From CAZGCA01 sp964524145 (GTDB lineage Bacteria; Hydrogenedentota; CAZGCA01), in NCBI GenBank assembly GCA_964524145.1, contig CAZGCA010000027.1, positions 1 to 64,000 on the forward strand: a stretch of DNA of 64,000 nt, given 5' to 3'. Under the pieces are notes generated by a model. That model made no database searches, had not been told where the DNA came from, and saw nothing but the letters and a program-made list of their open reading frames with translations. Position 1 is the first letter of the stretch, and each line of letters opens with the position of its first letter. The position numbers were made by a program, and so were the translations under genes. Shown piece by piece: positions 52,656 through 60,796 of this stretch.

Positions 52656-52889
52656 CGTTCTCTCTCCTTCAAGAAGACCGATTCAGTTCGTGCGAACAGT
52701 CCCAGCCAAACGGTCCCGGCTTGACCGGATATCCGCGTAACGAGTTCATGCACGTAGTATACATGACTTGACGGCCGAAAGAAACGCAATAAGGGTCAGT
52801 TGCGCGGCTGTGTCTCTATCCTCCCTTTCTCCCGCGATCTGTCGGAGCAACTGTCTCTCGGTCGCCCTTGCCGCCCTCCAATATCTTGC

Positions 52890-53690
52890 TCATCGCGACC
52901 ATTGTTGGAACATCCCGGCAACGAACCATTTCTGGAATATGAGAAAGAGTGCGATGGGCGGAACCACCGCGACAATGCCTGCCACGCTGAGCCCGCCCCA
53001 GTACGTTCCCCACGACCCGAGGAACGCTAACACCCCATGCGGCAAAACGCGCAAGTCCTGCGAGGACGTCAAAGCGAACGCGTAGAGGTAGTTGTTCCAT
53101 GCGCTGATAAAGACGAAGACCATCACCGAAATGACCCCCGGCGCGGCAACCGGTATCGCGATGCGGACCAGGGTGCCCAGCCGCGAGCAGCCGTCTATCT
53201 GAGCGGCTTCCTCGATCTCGACCGGCGTGCTCGCGATAAAGTTTCTCAGCATCCACAACGCGAACGGGACGTTGAATACCGCGTTTGCCAGTATCACGGC
53301 CGGCAGCGTATCGTACAGGCCGAGTCGGCGCATGTAGGACGTTAACGGCACGAGGATCGCCACAGCCGGCAGCAGCGGCAACGCCAGGAATACCGGCACC
53401 ATGCGCTGTCCCCAGAACCGGAACCGGGCCAGCGCGTATCCCGCGGCAAGTCCCACCGGCAAGACTATCATTACGCTGCCCAGCGAAACAGCCGCACTGT
53501 TCATAAGATACCGGACGATCTCCGGCCGGCTCAATACCGCCTTGAAATGCTTCAATGTCAGCGACGCCGGGACGATCCCGTGATCGAGATCCGGTGCGAG
53601 CGACGTTCGGACAACCCACATGAACGGCCCGAGCACGATGAACGCGTAGCAGAGCGCCACAACGTACCAGAGCAGCTTCGAGCCTTTCAC
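52890..53690 (-). CDS. Sugar ABC transporter permease, MalG type
   Basis: A 266-residue inner membrane permease with six helices. The EAA loop is EIEEAAQIDGCSRLGTLVRIAIPVAAPG, the contact with the ATPase in CUT1 importers, and the C-terminus is typical (GIVAVVPPIALFLIFQKWFVAGMFQQWS). The GTG start at 53690 overlaps the preceding permease stop (GTGA) and has GAGGGTGG upstream. The frame stays open upstream to 54335, but that part is only a shadow of the other permease. Partner of the permease at 53687 and the binding protein at 54564. No ATPase gene is in the window; CUT1 systems often share one encoded elsewhere. Confidence 0.92.
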   Translation of the reverse strand: MKGSKLLWYVVALCYAFIVLGPFMWVVRTSLAPDLDHGIVPASLTLKHFKAVLSRPEIVRYLMNSAAVSLGSVMIVLPVGLAAGYALARFRFWGQRMVPVFLALPLLPAVAILVPLTSYMRRLGLYDTLPAVILANAVFNVPFALWMLRNFIASTPVEIEEAAQIDGCSRLGTLVRIAIPVAAPGVISVMVFVFISAWNNYLYAFALTSSQDLRVLPHGVLAFLGSWGTYWGGLSVAGIVAVVPPIALFLIFQKWFVAGMFQQWSR

Positions 53691-54586
53691 AGTTCCACCC
53701 TCTTGCCCGCGACAAACGTGAGATAGAACACCGCAAACACCGACGCCGCCACCATCAGAACAACTCCTACCGCAGCGCCGAGATGAATGTCGAAGTTCAG
53801 GAACGATTCGCGAAACAGCCGCAGTGCCACCATCTCGGTTGCGTAACCCGGCCCGCCCTCGGTGAGCGCGTACACCGTCTCGGTATCCTGCAGCGTCCAC
53901 ATCGTAACGATAAGCAGCACTATTGCAGCGTGCACTTTCGTCAACGGCACCGTGATGTGGCGGAACTGTTTCATCGGGCCGCACCCTTCGACTGCCGCCG
54001 CCTCGTACAGCTCGCGAGGTATCGCGGCAATGCCCGCCGCAAGAAACAACATCATGAACGGGAACGACCGCCAGACGCTGTGGATGATGACCGTTGCCAT
54101 CGCGCCCGTTGAGCTGCCGAGTATGAGCACGTTCCGGCCGAGAAGCCATTTGCAGAGCGCAGTCGCGGGCCCGCTTGTCGGATCGACTATCGACCGGCTG
54201 ATCATCGCGCTCACCACCGGCGGCGTGATCCACGGCAACAGGAGCAGCGACCGGAACAAGCCTGCCGCGGCCATCGAGCGGGTGATGATGACTGCTGCCC
54301 CGTAGCCCAGCACCAGCGAGATGCTCACATTGCACCCTACATACACGAGCAACCGGAGCACGTCGCCAAGAAACCGGGGTTCCCGAGCCAACACCGCGTA
54401 GTGACGCAGCCCGACAAAGCTTACATCCCCGCCGCGACCGGTCTCCTGGAACGAGTAGAGAATGCCCGAGAGTATCGGGAGCATCAGAAGACCCAGCATG
54501 AGCACCAGCGCCGGCGCAAGGAGCAGCGACGGCAGCAACTGCCTTCTCAGTTCGCTCCGCGCGTTATGTGCCCGCGAGGCGCGCAT
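53687..54586 (-). CDS. Sugar ABC transporter permease, MalF type
   Basis: A 299-residue permease with six membrane helices. Signature pieces: LLLAPALVLMLGLLMLPILSGILYSF at the first helix, FVGLRHY, and the EAA loop ELYEAAAVEGCGPMKQFRHITVPL, followed by TEGGPGYATEMVALRLFRESF. It forms a heterodimer with the MalG-type partner downstream. The ATG at 54586 has GAGGA about 10 bases upstream and lies 23 bases inside the binding protein gene, so the three genes are translationally coupled. Confidence 0.94.
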   Translation of the reverse strand: MRASRAHNARSELRRQLLPSLLLAPALVLMLGLLMLPILSGILYSFQETGRGGDVSFVGLRHYAVLAREPRFLGDVLRLLVYVGCNVSISLVLGYGAAVIITRSMAAAGLFRSLLLLPWITPPVVSAMISRSIVDPTSGPATALCKWLLGRNVLILGSSTGAMATVIIHSVWRSFPFMMLFLAAGIAAIPRELYEAAAVEGCGPMKQFRHITVPLTKVHAAIVLLIVTMWTLQDTETVYALTEGGPGYATEMVALRLFRESFLNFDIHLGAAVGVVLMVAASVFAVFYLTFVAGKRVEL

Positions 54587-55919
54587 TGTACTCGTCCTCA
54601 GCCTGCTTCAATGTTTCCTCTATCGGCGCGCCCTCGAGGATTATCCGCTGTATTGCCGCCGCCACGCCGTCCGCGAGCTCGTTGTAGTAGCGCGTGGCCG
54701 GCATCGGACGCCCCTTCTCCGCGGCCAGCCGCCAGGTCTGCCAGAACCGGGTCTCGTATTCCGGGCGTTCCCACGTCGCTCGCCGTGCAGGCAACCCCGC
54801 GTCCGGGAACGCAGCGAGCCGCTCCGGCCGGGCGATGAAGTCAAGCAGGTCCGCGGCCTGCTCGGGGCGTTTCGAGAGCGCGTGAACAGACAACGTCCAC
54901 GCGTTGGTAAACTGGGCCTGGGGACCGGTCGGCGTAATGAAGACGTCCGCTTTGACAGGTTTGCCGTCTCGCGTCGGCGGGAACAACCCCTGTATCCACC
55001 CCTCCTGTTCAAGCACCTCTATCCAGTAGCTTCCCCATCCCCATCCCATGGCAAGTTTGCCGGCGAGAAACGGTTTCAGGATCGCGTCATCGTACGTTCC
55101 CGTCGCGCACCATGCCGGACATACCTTGTGTTTGTGTATCAGGTCGTAGAGGAACTGCGCGGTCTGCACGCCCGCCGGCGAAGCGAACGTCGCTTTCCGC
55201 GTGGATGGGTCCCACAACTCGCCGCCGAGATGCCATAGAATCGGGGCAAACGCGAGCTCGATCGTCCCGCGGCTCCTTCCGCAATAGACGCCCAACCCCC
55301 AAACGTCCGGCTCGCCGTCGCCGTCGGCATCGCGTGTCAGCTTCAGGGCCGCGTCCACAAGCGCTTCAAGCGTCTCGGGCGGATTGTCGGGGTCAAGACC
55401 CGCGTCGGCAAACATGTCGCGCCTGAAACACACCAACCTCGTGTGAGCGCCGGTCGGTATCCCGATCTGGGTTTCGCCTTCCCGGCACTTCGACCAGACG
55501 GGATTCCACGAGAAGTCGGCTACCTCGTTTGCGTCCCAGTTCAGGAGCGGCGCCAGGTCAAGCAGGTCGCCCGTATAAAAATGTTTCGGCATCCACTGCG
55601 GCGACGTCCAGACCAGGTCGTGCGCGGCTCCCGCACGATAGTCCGTCAAGAGCTTTGCGTCTATCTCGTCCCACTTGATCTGTTCGAGCGATATCTTTGT
55701 CGCCGGGTGCTCTTGGACGTAGGCCTCGATCACCTCAGACAACCAGTCGACGTTGGCCTTCATCGACGGGCCGGAAAGCGGGTCGTAAATATGGGCCACT
55801 TTTACCGCGTCCCCGCGCGAACCGCATCCGCTCGACAAGAACGCGATCGCAAGAGCGGCAGGAAGACAGTACCTGACTCTTCGAAGTAAGCTGCTTCTCG
55901 ATAAACTGATCGCTCGCAC
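54564..55919 (-). CDS. Sugar ABC transporter substrate-binding lipoprotein
   Basis: A 451-residue lipoprotein of the family 1 solute-binding group. The lipobox is FLSSGC, giving a lipid-anchored Cys. The two-lobed fold is shown by VIEAYVQEHPATKISLEQIKWDEIDAKLLTDYRAGAAHDLVWT, GIPTGAHTRLVCFRRDMFADAGLDPDNPPETLEALVDAALKLT and the AAFPDAGLPARRATWE end segment. It should capture an oligosaccharide or fucoside for the two permeases. A GTG at 55919 with GGGAGG about 10 bases upstream is preferred to an ATG at 56000, which would put 27 non-signal residues in front. An extended -10 (TGGTATACT) lies near 55960-55970. Confidence 0.9.
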   Translation of the reverse strand: MRAISLSRSSLLRRVRYCLPAALAIAFLSSGCGSRGDAVKVAHIYDPLSGPSMKANVDWLSEVIEAYVQEHPATKISLEQIKWDEIDAKLLTDYRAGAAHDLVWTSPQWMPKHFYTGDLLDLAPLLNWDANEVADFSWNPVWSKCREGETQIGIPTGAHTRLVCFRRDMFADAGLDPDNPPETLEALVDAALKLTRDADGDGEPDVWGLGVYCGRSRGTIELAFAPILWHLGGELWDPSTRKATFASPAGVQTAQFLYDLIHKHKVCPAWCATGTYDDAILKPFLAGKLAMGWGWGSYWIEVLEQEGWIQGLFPPTRDGKPVKADVFITPTGPQAQFTNAWTLSVHALSKRPEQAADLLDFIARPERLAAFPDAGLPARRATWERPEYETRFWQTWRLAAEKGRPMPATRYYNELADGVAAAIQRIILEGAPIEETLKQAEDEYNARLAGT

Positions 55920-55997
55920 GCAGATAAGCCTCCCTCTTGTCTCAAGTTTGGCAAACGACCAGAGTATACCAGAAACCCGGCCATCCGTGCCATGAGG

Positions 55998-56032
55998 CAA
56001 GGGACTGCGTCGGGATCCGACGCAGTCCCTTG
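55998..56032. terminator. Strong 15-bp hairpin between the metal and sugar loci
   Basis: Perfect arms CAAGGGACTGCGTCG (55998-56012) and its complement (56018-56032), loop GGATC. No T-run follows on the minus strand; TTTCTC follows on the plus strand. It lies just after the pilin relic's stop and may end transcription from the metal operon, or be an insulator. Confidence 0.6.
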
Positions 56033-56066
56033 TTTCTCGATGCAGACCGTCTCGGCCGTTTCTCGC

Positions 56067-56334
56067 TTAGTGGTGATGGTACTCGTCACAGATGGCCCGG
56101 TTGACTTCCGCGAACGCGGGCGTTATCGGCCAGGTTGTTGTCGGGTAGTTCTTAGAATATGACGTTAACGTCCGTCAGACACTCGGGCCCCAGCGACGGG
56201 CCGTTGAAGATAAACTCGCCGCCGCACGGTACTCCGTTCAGTTCGCACAACTTCTCTGGCGAAAACCTGCCCTGCCATTAGCCCGCGTGCAGCTTGAATA
56301 TCAACCTCATCTGGTTGCGGTTGTTTGCGCAACC
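56067..56334 (-). pseudogene. Remnant of a prepilin-like H-X9-DG protein gene
   Basis: Read on the minus strand from 56331, the sequence gives CANNRNQMRLIFKLHAG, a TAA (56278-56280), then WQGRFSPEKLCE...GPECLTD. This parallels CANNLKQMGVVFKMYANEWNGRF...YPEYLTD in the intact gene at 62464. A second TAA follows VNVIF. In the next frame over, the end reads WPITPAFAEVNRAICDEYHHH and stops at 56067, parallel to FPLTPWFA near the intact gene's C-terminus. The N-terminal 45 residues with the prepilin helix and about 200 middle residues are missing. So this is a truncated, stop-containing, frameshifted copy. It overlaps the last codons of the metal permease gene. Confidence 0.8.
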
Positions 56335-57164
56335 GGGACTTGATGGCGCTTTGTCCAATATCGGTAGCAAGCAGCAATGGCAAGCACAAGCCCCAGGAAC
56401 GCCGCAATCGCAGGCCCTACTGAAAAATCAAACCTATACGCAAACAGCAATCCAGCTAGCGAAGAAAGCGTGCCGCTCAGACCGGCTACGGCCAGACGCG
56501 GCCCCCAACGCGATGAAAAAAGCGCCGATATGGTGGCGGGGATAATGAGAAACGCGAACACGACCACCACGCCCGCGATTCGCACCGTGAATGTGATCAC
56601 GATTCCAAGCAGCGCATAGAAGAAAAAATCCCACCATAACACATTCAATTTCTCTCGATGTGCCCGCTCGTAGTCTTCTGATATCCTGTTAAAGGGACTG
56701 CGGAACAGATAGAAGCAGACGCCTACGCCCGAAAACACAAGGACGCCCACTCCGATGTCCATCCACGACGCCCACAGGATGCTGCCGGCAAGCACTTCGC
56801 CTACATGGACATGACCGCCGGGTGCCACGCCTGCCAGGAAAAGCGCGGCTGCAGCGGCAATAGCGTAGGTGACCCCGATAATTGACTCGAGTGGGATTTG
56901 TGTGACCCGCTTTCGGACGAAGGCGTAAAAGGCTGCGGCCACCAGTGTGACTCCCAATCCGCATGAGTAACCGAGCAGAGAGTCGGTTGGAAGTTTGCAG
57001 TAGATGTGCGCCGCCAGGGCCCCCACCGCGGCAGTCTGGGCCAAGGCAATGTCAATGAAGATGATCTCTCTCTTAAGCACATGGATACCCAAATGGCTCA
57101 GGATGATGGTCATTAACAGACAGATCAGAAACGGCAGCCCAAGCACTTCGATGATACCAAGCAT
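56307..57164 (-). CDS. Metal ABC transporter permease (ZnuB/TroC-D family), second copy
   Basis: A 285-residue polytopic permease with about eight helices. Family landmarks: LGIHVLKREIIFIDIALAQTAAVGALAAH, then GVTYAIAAAAALFLAG, and AGVVVVFAFLIIPATISALFS in the second half. It should form the membrane channel of a zinc, manganese or iron(II) importer with the permease at 57187. The ATG at 57164 has AAGGAA 8 bases upstream. Its last residues, about VAQTTATR, are read from the pilin remnant in another frame, so the native C-terminus appears to have been replaced. It is 22 bases downstream of its partner. Confidence 0.93.
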   Translation of the reverse strand: MLGIIEVLGLPFLICLLMTIILSHLGIHVLKREIIFIDIALAQTAAVGALAAHIYCKLPTDSLLGYSCGLGVTLVAAAFYAFVRKRVTQIPLESIIGVTYAIAAAAALFLAGVAPGGHVHVGEVLAGSILWASWMDIGVGVLVFSGVGVCFYLFRSPFNRISEDYERAHREKLNVLWWDFFFYALLGIVITFTVRIAGVVVVFAFLIIPATISALFSSRWGPRLAVAGLSGTLSSLAGLLFAYRFDFSVGPAIAAFLGLVLAIAACYRYWTKRHQVPVAQTTATR

Positions 57165-57186
57165 CGGAGATTCCTTTCGTTCGGAT

Positions 57187-57999
57187 TCACACTTTTTGTG
57201 GAAGCAAGCTTCTGACGACCACCGCGCCGAGAAACACGGCACCCAGGCTCAGCACCAAGGTGGGCCCGTACGGCAAGTCAAAGGAGTAAGAGGCCCCCAG
57301 GCCAACGAGACAAGCTGCCAGCCCGACGCTCCAGCCGAACACAACGGCCCCGATCCAATCCTTCCTGAACATTGCGGCAATCGCAGCAGGGATCATGAGG
57401 AACGCGTAGGCGAGCAAAACGCCGGCAACAGGCACGATAAGCACTGTAATTATCCCCTGCGTTGTAAAGAACAGAAAGTCCCAAGCCCTTTCGTTACTCA
57501 GCTGTCTTGTCTCCTGGCTCAACGCTATGAATTTGTGACGGAATCTGTAGTGAAAAACCAGCAGCGCAATGTAGGCGACGCTCGTGACACCGACCAAAGG
57601 CCAGGTCACCCAGAGCATGGAGCCTGCAAGCGTCTTTGTCACATACGCGCCGCCCCCCGACAGCTTGTCGCCCACCAATAGCGATGCCACGAGTGCCAGC
57701 GCGTACAGAATCCCGATGACCGCCTCTCGCGGGATCAAGCGATTCTTGGGCCTGATAAGCGCCAACAGAGCCGAGCCAAACAGGACGGCCACAAACGCCA
57801 CCCCGTATGATTGAGCAGTACCATATTGGATACCAAATCCTATCCCCACCAGAGCGCCCAATGCCGCTGCCTGGTCCAACACGAGGTCGGAAAAAATCAG
57901 GGTTCTCCTGATGATGTGAAGACCTATATAGGTGTGCAGGATCAAGACCACGGCCAACAAACTTGTTTGGACCGAGAAAAACCTGAGCGTTTCGGACAT
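57187..57999 (-). CDS. Metal ABC transporter permease (ZnuB/TroC-D family), first copy
   Basis: A 270-residue permease with about eight helices: HTYIGLHIIRRTLIFSDLVLDQAAALGALVG is the family's first signature, AVIGILYALALVASLLVGDK the second, and AGVLLAYAFLMIPAAIAAMFR the third. Two permeases of this family side by side recall the TroC/TroD and MntC/MntD heterodimers. No ATPase gene (TroB/ZnuC) lies next to them. The ATG at 57999 has AAGGAGA. It begins 28 bases after the binding-protein gene. Confidence 0.94.
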   Translation of the reverse strand: MSETLRFFSVQTSLLAVVLILHTYIGLHIIRRTLIFSDLVLDQAAALGALVGIGFGIQYGTAQSYGVAFVAVLFGSALLALIRPKNRLIPREAVIGILYALALVASLLVGDKLSGGGAYVTKTLAGSMLWVTWPLVGVTSVAYIALLVFHYRFRHKFIALSQETRQLSNERAWDFLFFTTQGIITVLIVPVAGVLLAYAFLMIPAAIAAMFRKDWIGAVVFGWSVGLAACLVGLGASYSFDLPYGPTLVLSLGAVFLGAVVVRSLLPQKV

Positions 58000-58027
58000 C
58001 TTTGTCTCCTTTGTCTTCGATGAGAGC

Positions 58028-59107
58028 CTAGTTCTCTTCTATGAGACCCTGCGTCTTCGCAGCTTCCAGCAAGTGGTCAACCCAATAGTCGACAAGCTGG
58101 AAGTAATCGTCTGCACCGGGCGCGCCGCCAACATAGAGCGGGACGATTACGGCTTCGGCGCCTACCCTGTCGGCGACCGTGCGAACCTTGTGCTGGTCGA
58201 AATAGTTTGCCGCAAGGATGATCCTGATGTCCCGGGCACGCATCATCTCGATGAGTTCTGCGACATGTCTAGGCGAGGGCGGTATGCCGGGCTTCGGCTC
58301 GACAGTGCCCGCCTCCTCGAGGCCAAAAATCTTCAAGAAGTACACCCAGTTCTTGTGATAGGTGACCAGGGCAGTGCCGCGAAGCGGGAGCATCTTTCCC
58401 ACCCAGCCGCCGAGCAACTCAATAACGGGCTTGCCGCCGAGCTGCTGTTTCTCGAGAAAGGGGACGAGCGTCCCCTTTTCGGCAAGGGAGCAGAGGGTAT
58501 CGCCCCCGAGCGCATCGACAAGTTTGTCGCCAAATAGCCGTCTATCTATGGTGTCGAGGAAGCGGTCAAGATTCTCCCGGTAGTATTCCTTCCCTTCCGG
58601 GTCGTTTTTGACAAGCCCAGTGGTGATGTTACGGTTGGCAATCTTCATTTGGATAGGACTGCACGTAAGATGAGGGTTGCCGTAAATATGAACACCACCT
58701 TCGGATCGGCTCATTACCGCCGGCTTTTCGAGCAGGTTCATCCCCTGAGCTGTCGCGACATAGCCAATCTGTCCGCTGCGCACGCGTCTGTTGCCGGATT
58801 TGTCGACCACGGTCGACAGCCACAGCTCGAGGTCCAGCCCGGTAGCAATGAGCAGGTCGGCCTCCTTCGCCATGTTCACAAAGGAGGGTTTGGGGCGTAT
58901 GAAATGTGCGTCCTGATCGCCGCGTACGATGCACGATACCGATACGCGCGAGCCGCCGATGGAACGGGCAAATGTGGCGTAGTCCGGGAGCGTTGCCACT
59001 ACTTTCAAATGTACCTCGTCGTCGTTCCGTACCGCGTCATCTGCGAAAGCCGTCCAGGAAAGACACACCACGAGAGCTATGATGAGGGGAAAACACAGCC
59101 TTTTCAT
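58028..59107 (-). CDS. Metal ABC transporter substrate-binding protein (ZnuA/TroA family)
   Basis: A 359-residue periplasmic protein with signal peptide (about 1-22). Metal ligand candidates in the cluster A-I order: His68 in GDQDAHFIRPKPS, His140 and His146 in GVHIYGNPHLTCSP, the His in ALVTYHKNWVYFLKIFGL, and the Asp/His in AANYFDQHKV. A long backbone helix joins the two lobes (IQMKIANRNITTGLVKNDPEGKEYYRENLDRFLDTIDRRL). The His-rich loop seen in many zinc-specific ZnuA proteins is absent, so zinc is likely but manganese is possible. ATG at 59107 with AAGGAG upstream. It is 20 bases downstream of the porin-like gene. Confidence 0.92.
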   Translation of the reverse strand: MKRLCFPLIIALVVCLSWTAFADDAVRNDDEVHLKVVATLPDYATFARSIGGSRVSVSCIVRGDQDAHFIRPKPSFVNMAKEADLLIATGLDLELWLSTVVDKSGNRRVRSGQIGYVATAQGMNLLEKPAVMSRSEGGVHIYGNPHLTCSPIQMKIANRNITTGLVKNDPEGKEYYRENLDRFLDTIDRRLFGDKLVDALGGDTLCSLAEKGTLVPFLEKQQLGGKPVIELLGGWVGKMLPLRGTALVTYHKNWVYFLKIFGLEEAGTVEPKPGIPPSPRHVAELIEMMRARDIRIILAANYFDQHKVRTVADRVGAEAVIVPLYVGGAPGADDYFQLVDYWVDHLLEAAKTQGLIEEN

Positions 59108-59127
59108 TCGAACATCTCCTTCATTCT

Positions 59128-60564
59128 TCAATACCGTTCGTGTTTGTGAGGACCAACAGCAAAGATCAGCTGCAAGGTGACCATGTCTACGGGTTCCCCC
59201 ATGCCGTGACCGTCAAGGTGGTCGTATTCAAGGCGGAACTTCACAAACGGGCTCTGGTACCAGGTTACGTATGGCCCGACCTGCCATCGATACGCGCCGT
59301 GCTCGGCATAAGCGAGAGGTGCCAGCGATAGCGTGGGCAAGTTGGCATAGCGATAGCAGTCCGGTTCGTAATAGTCGGCGCGGATACCCACTTCCCATGT
59401 TCGGGAGAGCTTTGTCTGAAGGTAGCTATACGCCCCCCATGCGTTGATGGTGTCGTCGTCACCCCAGAAGGGATCGGGAAGCTTGCGGTCCAGAAAATAC
59501 AGCTCACTACGCCACTCCACGTTGCGGTATCGCATGCGCTCCGTCGGTTCCCAGCGAAGACAGAGGTCGCCGCCAAACACCGATGTCGGAAGCCTGCCGT
59601 GCCTGTTGTGCCACAGTCCGCCTCCCGAGTCGTGGATGTACTCGGGCCACTCATCGGTCCAGCCGAGCATGCCCGTCAAACCACCCTCGATATAGATGTC
59701 TTTGGAAAGGTCGCGGAAGTGCTTGTAGTGAAGCAGCATACACGGCGTGTCCCAACTGTTGTTGCCGAACAGTCGTTTGTTCTCCCCGTTGGTGAGCTGA
59801 AATGTAAGCTCCTGAGAGGATTTGCCGAGAGGCGGCATGGTCCAGTCCACGGATAGACCGGTTTGATTCAGCCCTCCCTCCCCGAATATCTGCCGCACTG
59901 CGAGCGGGAAATCGATCTGATCCAGCCCATGTTTGTGCCAGCGATTGACTACCCCAAACTGCTGGCGAAACTTGCCCAACGTCAAATTGACGTTATCGAT
60001 AATCCCAAACCGCGTCATATACGCTTCGCCAATCTTGGCCTCGTGTTCGTCCACGGGGACAGCAGCTTTGAACCGTGTGTAAGGATCAAGGTACGACTCT
60101 ATGTGGATGCCGAGATTCCGAAACGTGAATTTTCCCCGATCAATGTCGGAGTCCGTATGTGTGTAAGTCCCGAGCATATCTCCCGTGACGCTTATCTCCG
60201 GATTGAGCGCCTGCAAGCTGATTCCACCGGCCTTGAATACAACACCTTCGGTCTCTTCTTCCTCGACTTCAGACGGTTTCTCTGCTTCTTCTTCGGCGAG
60301 GCGCCGCAACGCGGCAATATCGTCTTCGACTACTTCGCCTTCTGTCGGTGCATGGCGAACCTTCTCGATTGTTGCCTTGAGCGCCTCGATCTCGGCAGCG
60401 TGCTGCTTTTTCATCTCGTCGACCTGGCGTTGCAGGTCGTGCAACTGCTGTCTGAGTAGCTCCATTTCGCTTTTGTCGGCGCCACTCTCTTGAGCAAAGC
60501 ATACGGTGCATGAGGCCAGCGCCACAAAAAGAAACGCGAGCAGCATAGTTGTCTTTCTCTCCAT
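59128..60564 (-). CDS. Outer membrane porin-like protein with N-terminal coiled coil
   Basis: A 478-residue protein. Signal peptide (MLLAFLFVALASCTVCFA), a coiled coil (about 30-70, SEMELLRQQLHDLQRQVDEMKKQHAAEIEALKATIEKV), an acidic segment, then about 370 residues of alternating beta strands rich in Tyr and Trp (FTFRNLGIHIESYLDPYTRFKAAVPVDEHEAKIGEAYMTRFGI). The end, VTLQLIFAVGPHKHERY, closes a beta barrel. The pattern fits a phosphate-selective-porin-like or general porin barrel with a periplasmic coiled coil. Heading a metal-uptake operon, it may let the metal cross the outer membrane. ATG at 60564 with GGAGGAG. Confidence 0.82.
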   Translation of the reverse strand: MERKTTMLLAFLFVALASCTVCFAQESGADKSEMELLRQQLHDLQRQVDEMKKQHAAEIEALKATIEKVRHAPTEGEVVEDDIAALRRLAEEEAEKPSEVEEEETEGVVFKAGGISLQALNPEISVTGDMLGTYTHTDSDIDRGKFTFRNLGIHIESYLDPYTRFKAAVPVDEHEAKIGEAYMTRFGIIDNVNLTLGKFRQQFGVVNRWHKHGLDQIDFPLAVRQIFGEGGLNQTGLSVDWTMPPLGKSSQELTFQLTNGENKRLFGNNSWDTPCMLLHYKHFRDLSKDIYIEGGLTGMLGWTDEWPEYIHDSGGGLWHNRHGRLPTSVFGGDLCLRWEPTERMRYRNVEWRSELYFLDRKLPDPFWGDDDTINAWGAYSYLQTKLSRTWEVGIRADYYEPDCYRYANLPTLSLAPLAYAEHGAYRWQVGPYVTWYQSPFVKFRLEYDHLDGHGMGEPVDMVTLQLIFAVGPHKHERY

Positions 60565-60702
60565 CTCGTCACTCTCCTCCTGCCCGGTTACAGAGCGGGA
60601 CGGGGCTCTCCTCGACTTCTGCTTTTGCATGCAGAGTTTCTGTTCTCACTATGTGTATGATGCGGTGCAGCTACCATCGGATGAATCGTTTCTGTCACTT
60701 CC

Positions 60703-60796
60703 TTATGATCATGACCCCACATCGAAGCACCGGGTCCTACCGGTACTTCGGATACGAAACAATGTGTCAGTCTGATAACTAGGAGAAACTGCCGGA
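60703..60796 (-). other. Relic of a pilin leader and start between copy A and the porin gene
   Basis: From the end of copy A the sequence follows the leader of the intact pilin gene at 63423-63518, with TGATAACT and TCGAAGCACCG (60722-60732) in common and the same spacing to an ATGATCATAAG stretch (near 60703-60713) that stands where the intact pilin has its ATGATAATCATGAAG start. Similarity then stops. Nothing else is recognised between 60565 and 60702. Confidence 0.6.

Noticed and set aside
49656..52724. Two long plus-strand frames opposite the GH29 and isomerase-like genes
   Set aside because: Shadows; both lack motifs, while the minus strand has signal peptides, ribosome sites and catalytic motifs.
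53691..54335. Upstream extension of the MalG-type permease
   Set aside because: This part is read in a second frame of the MalF-type permease gene; the GTG at 53690 with GTGA overlap and a good ribosome site is the real start.
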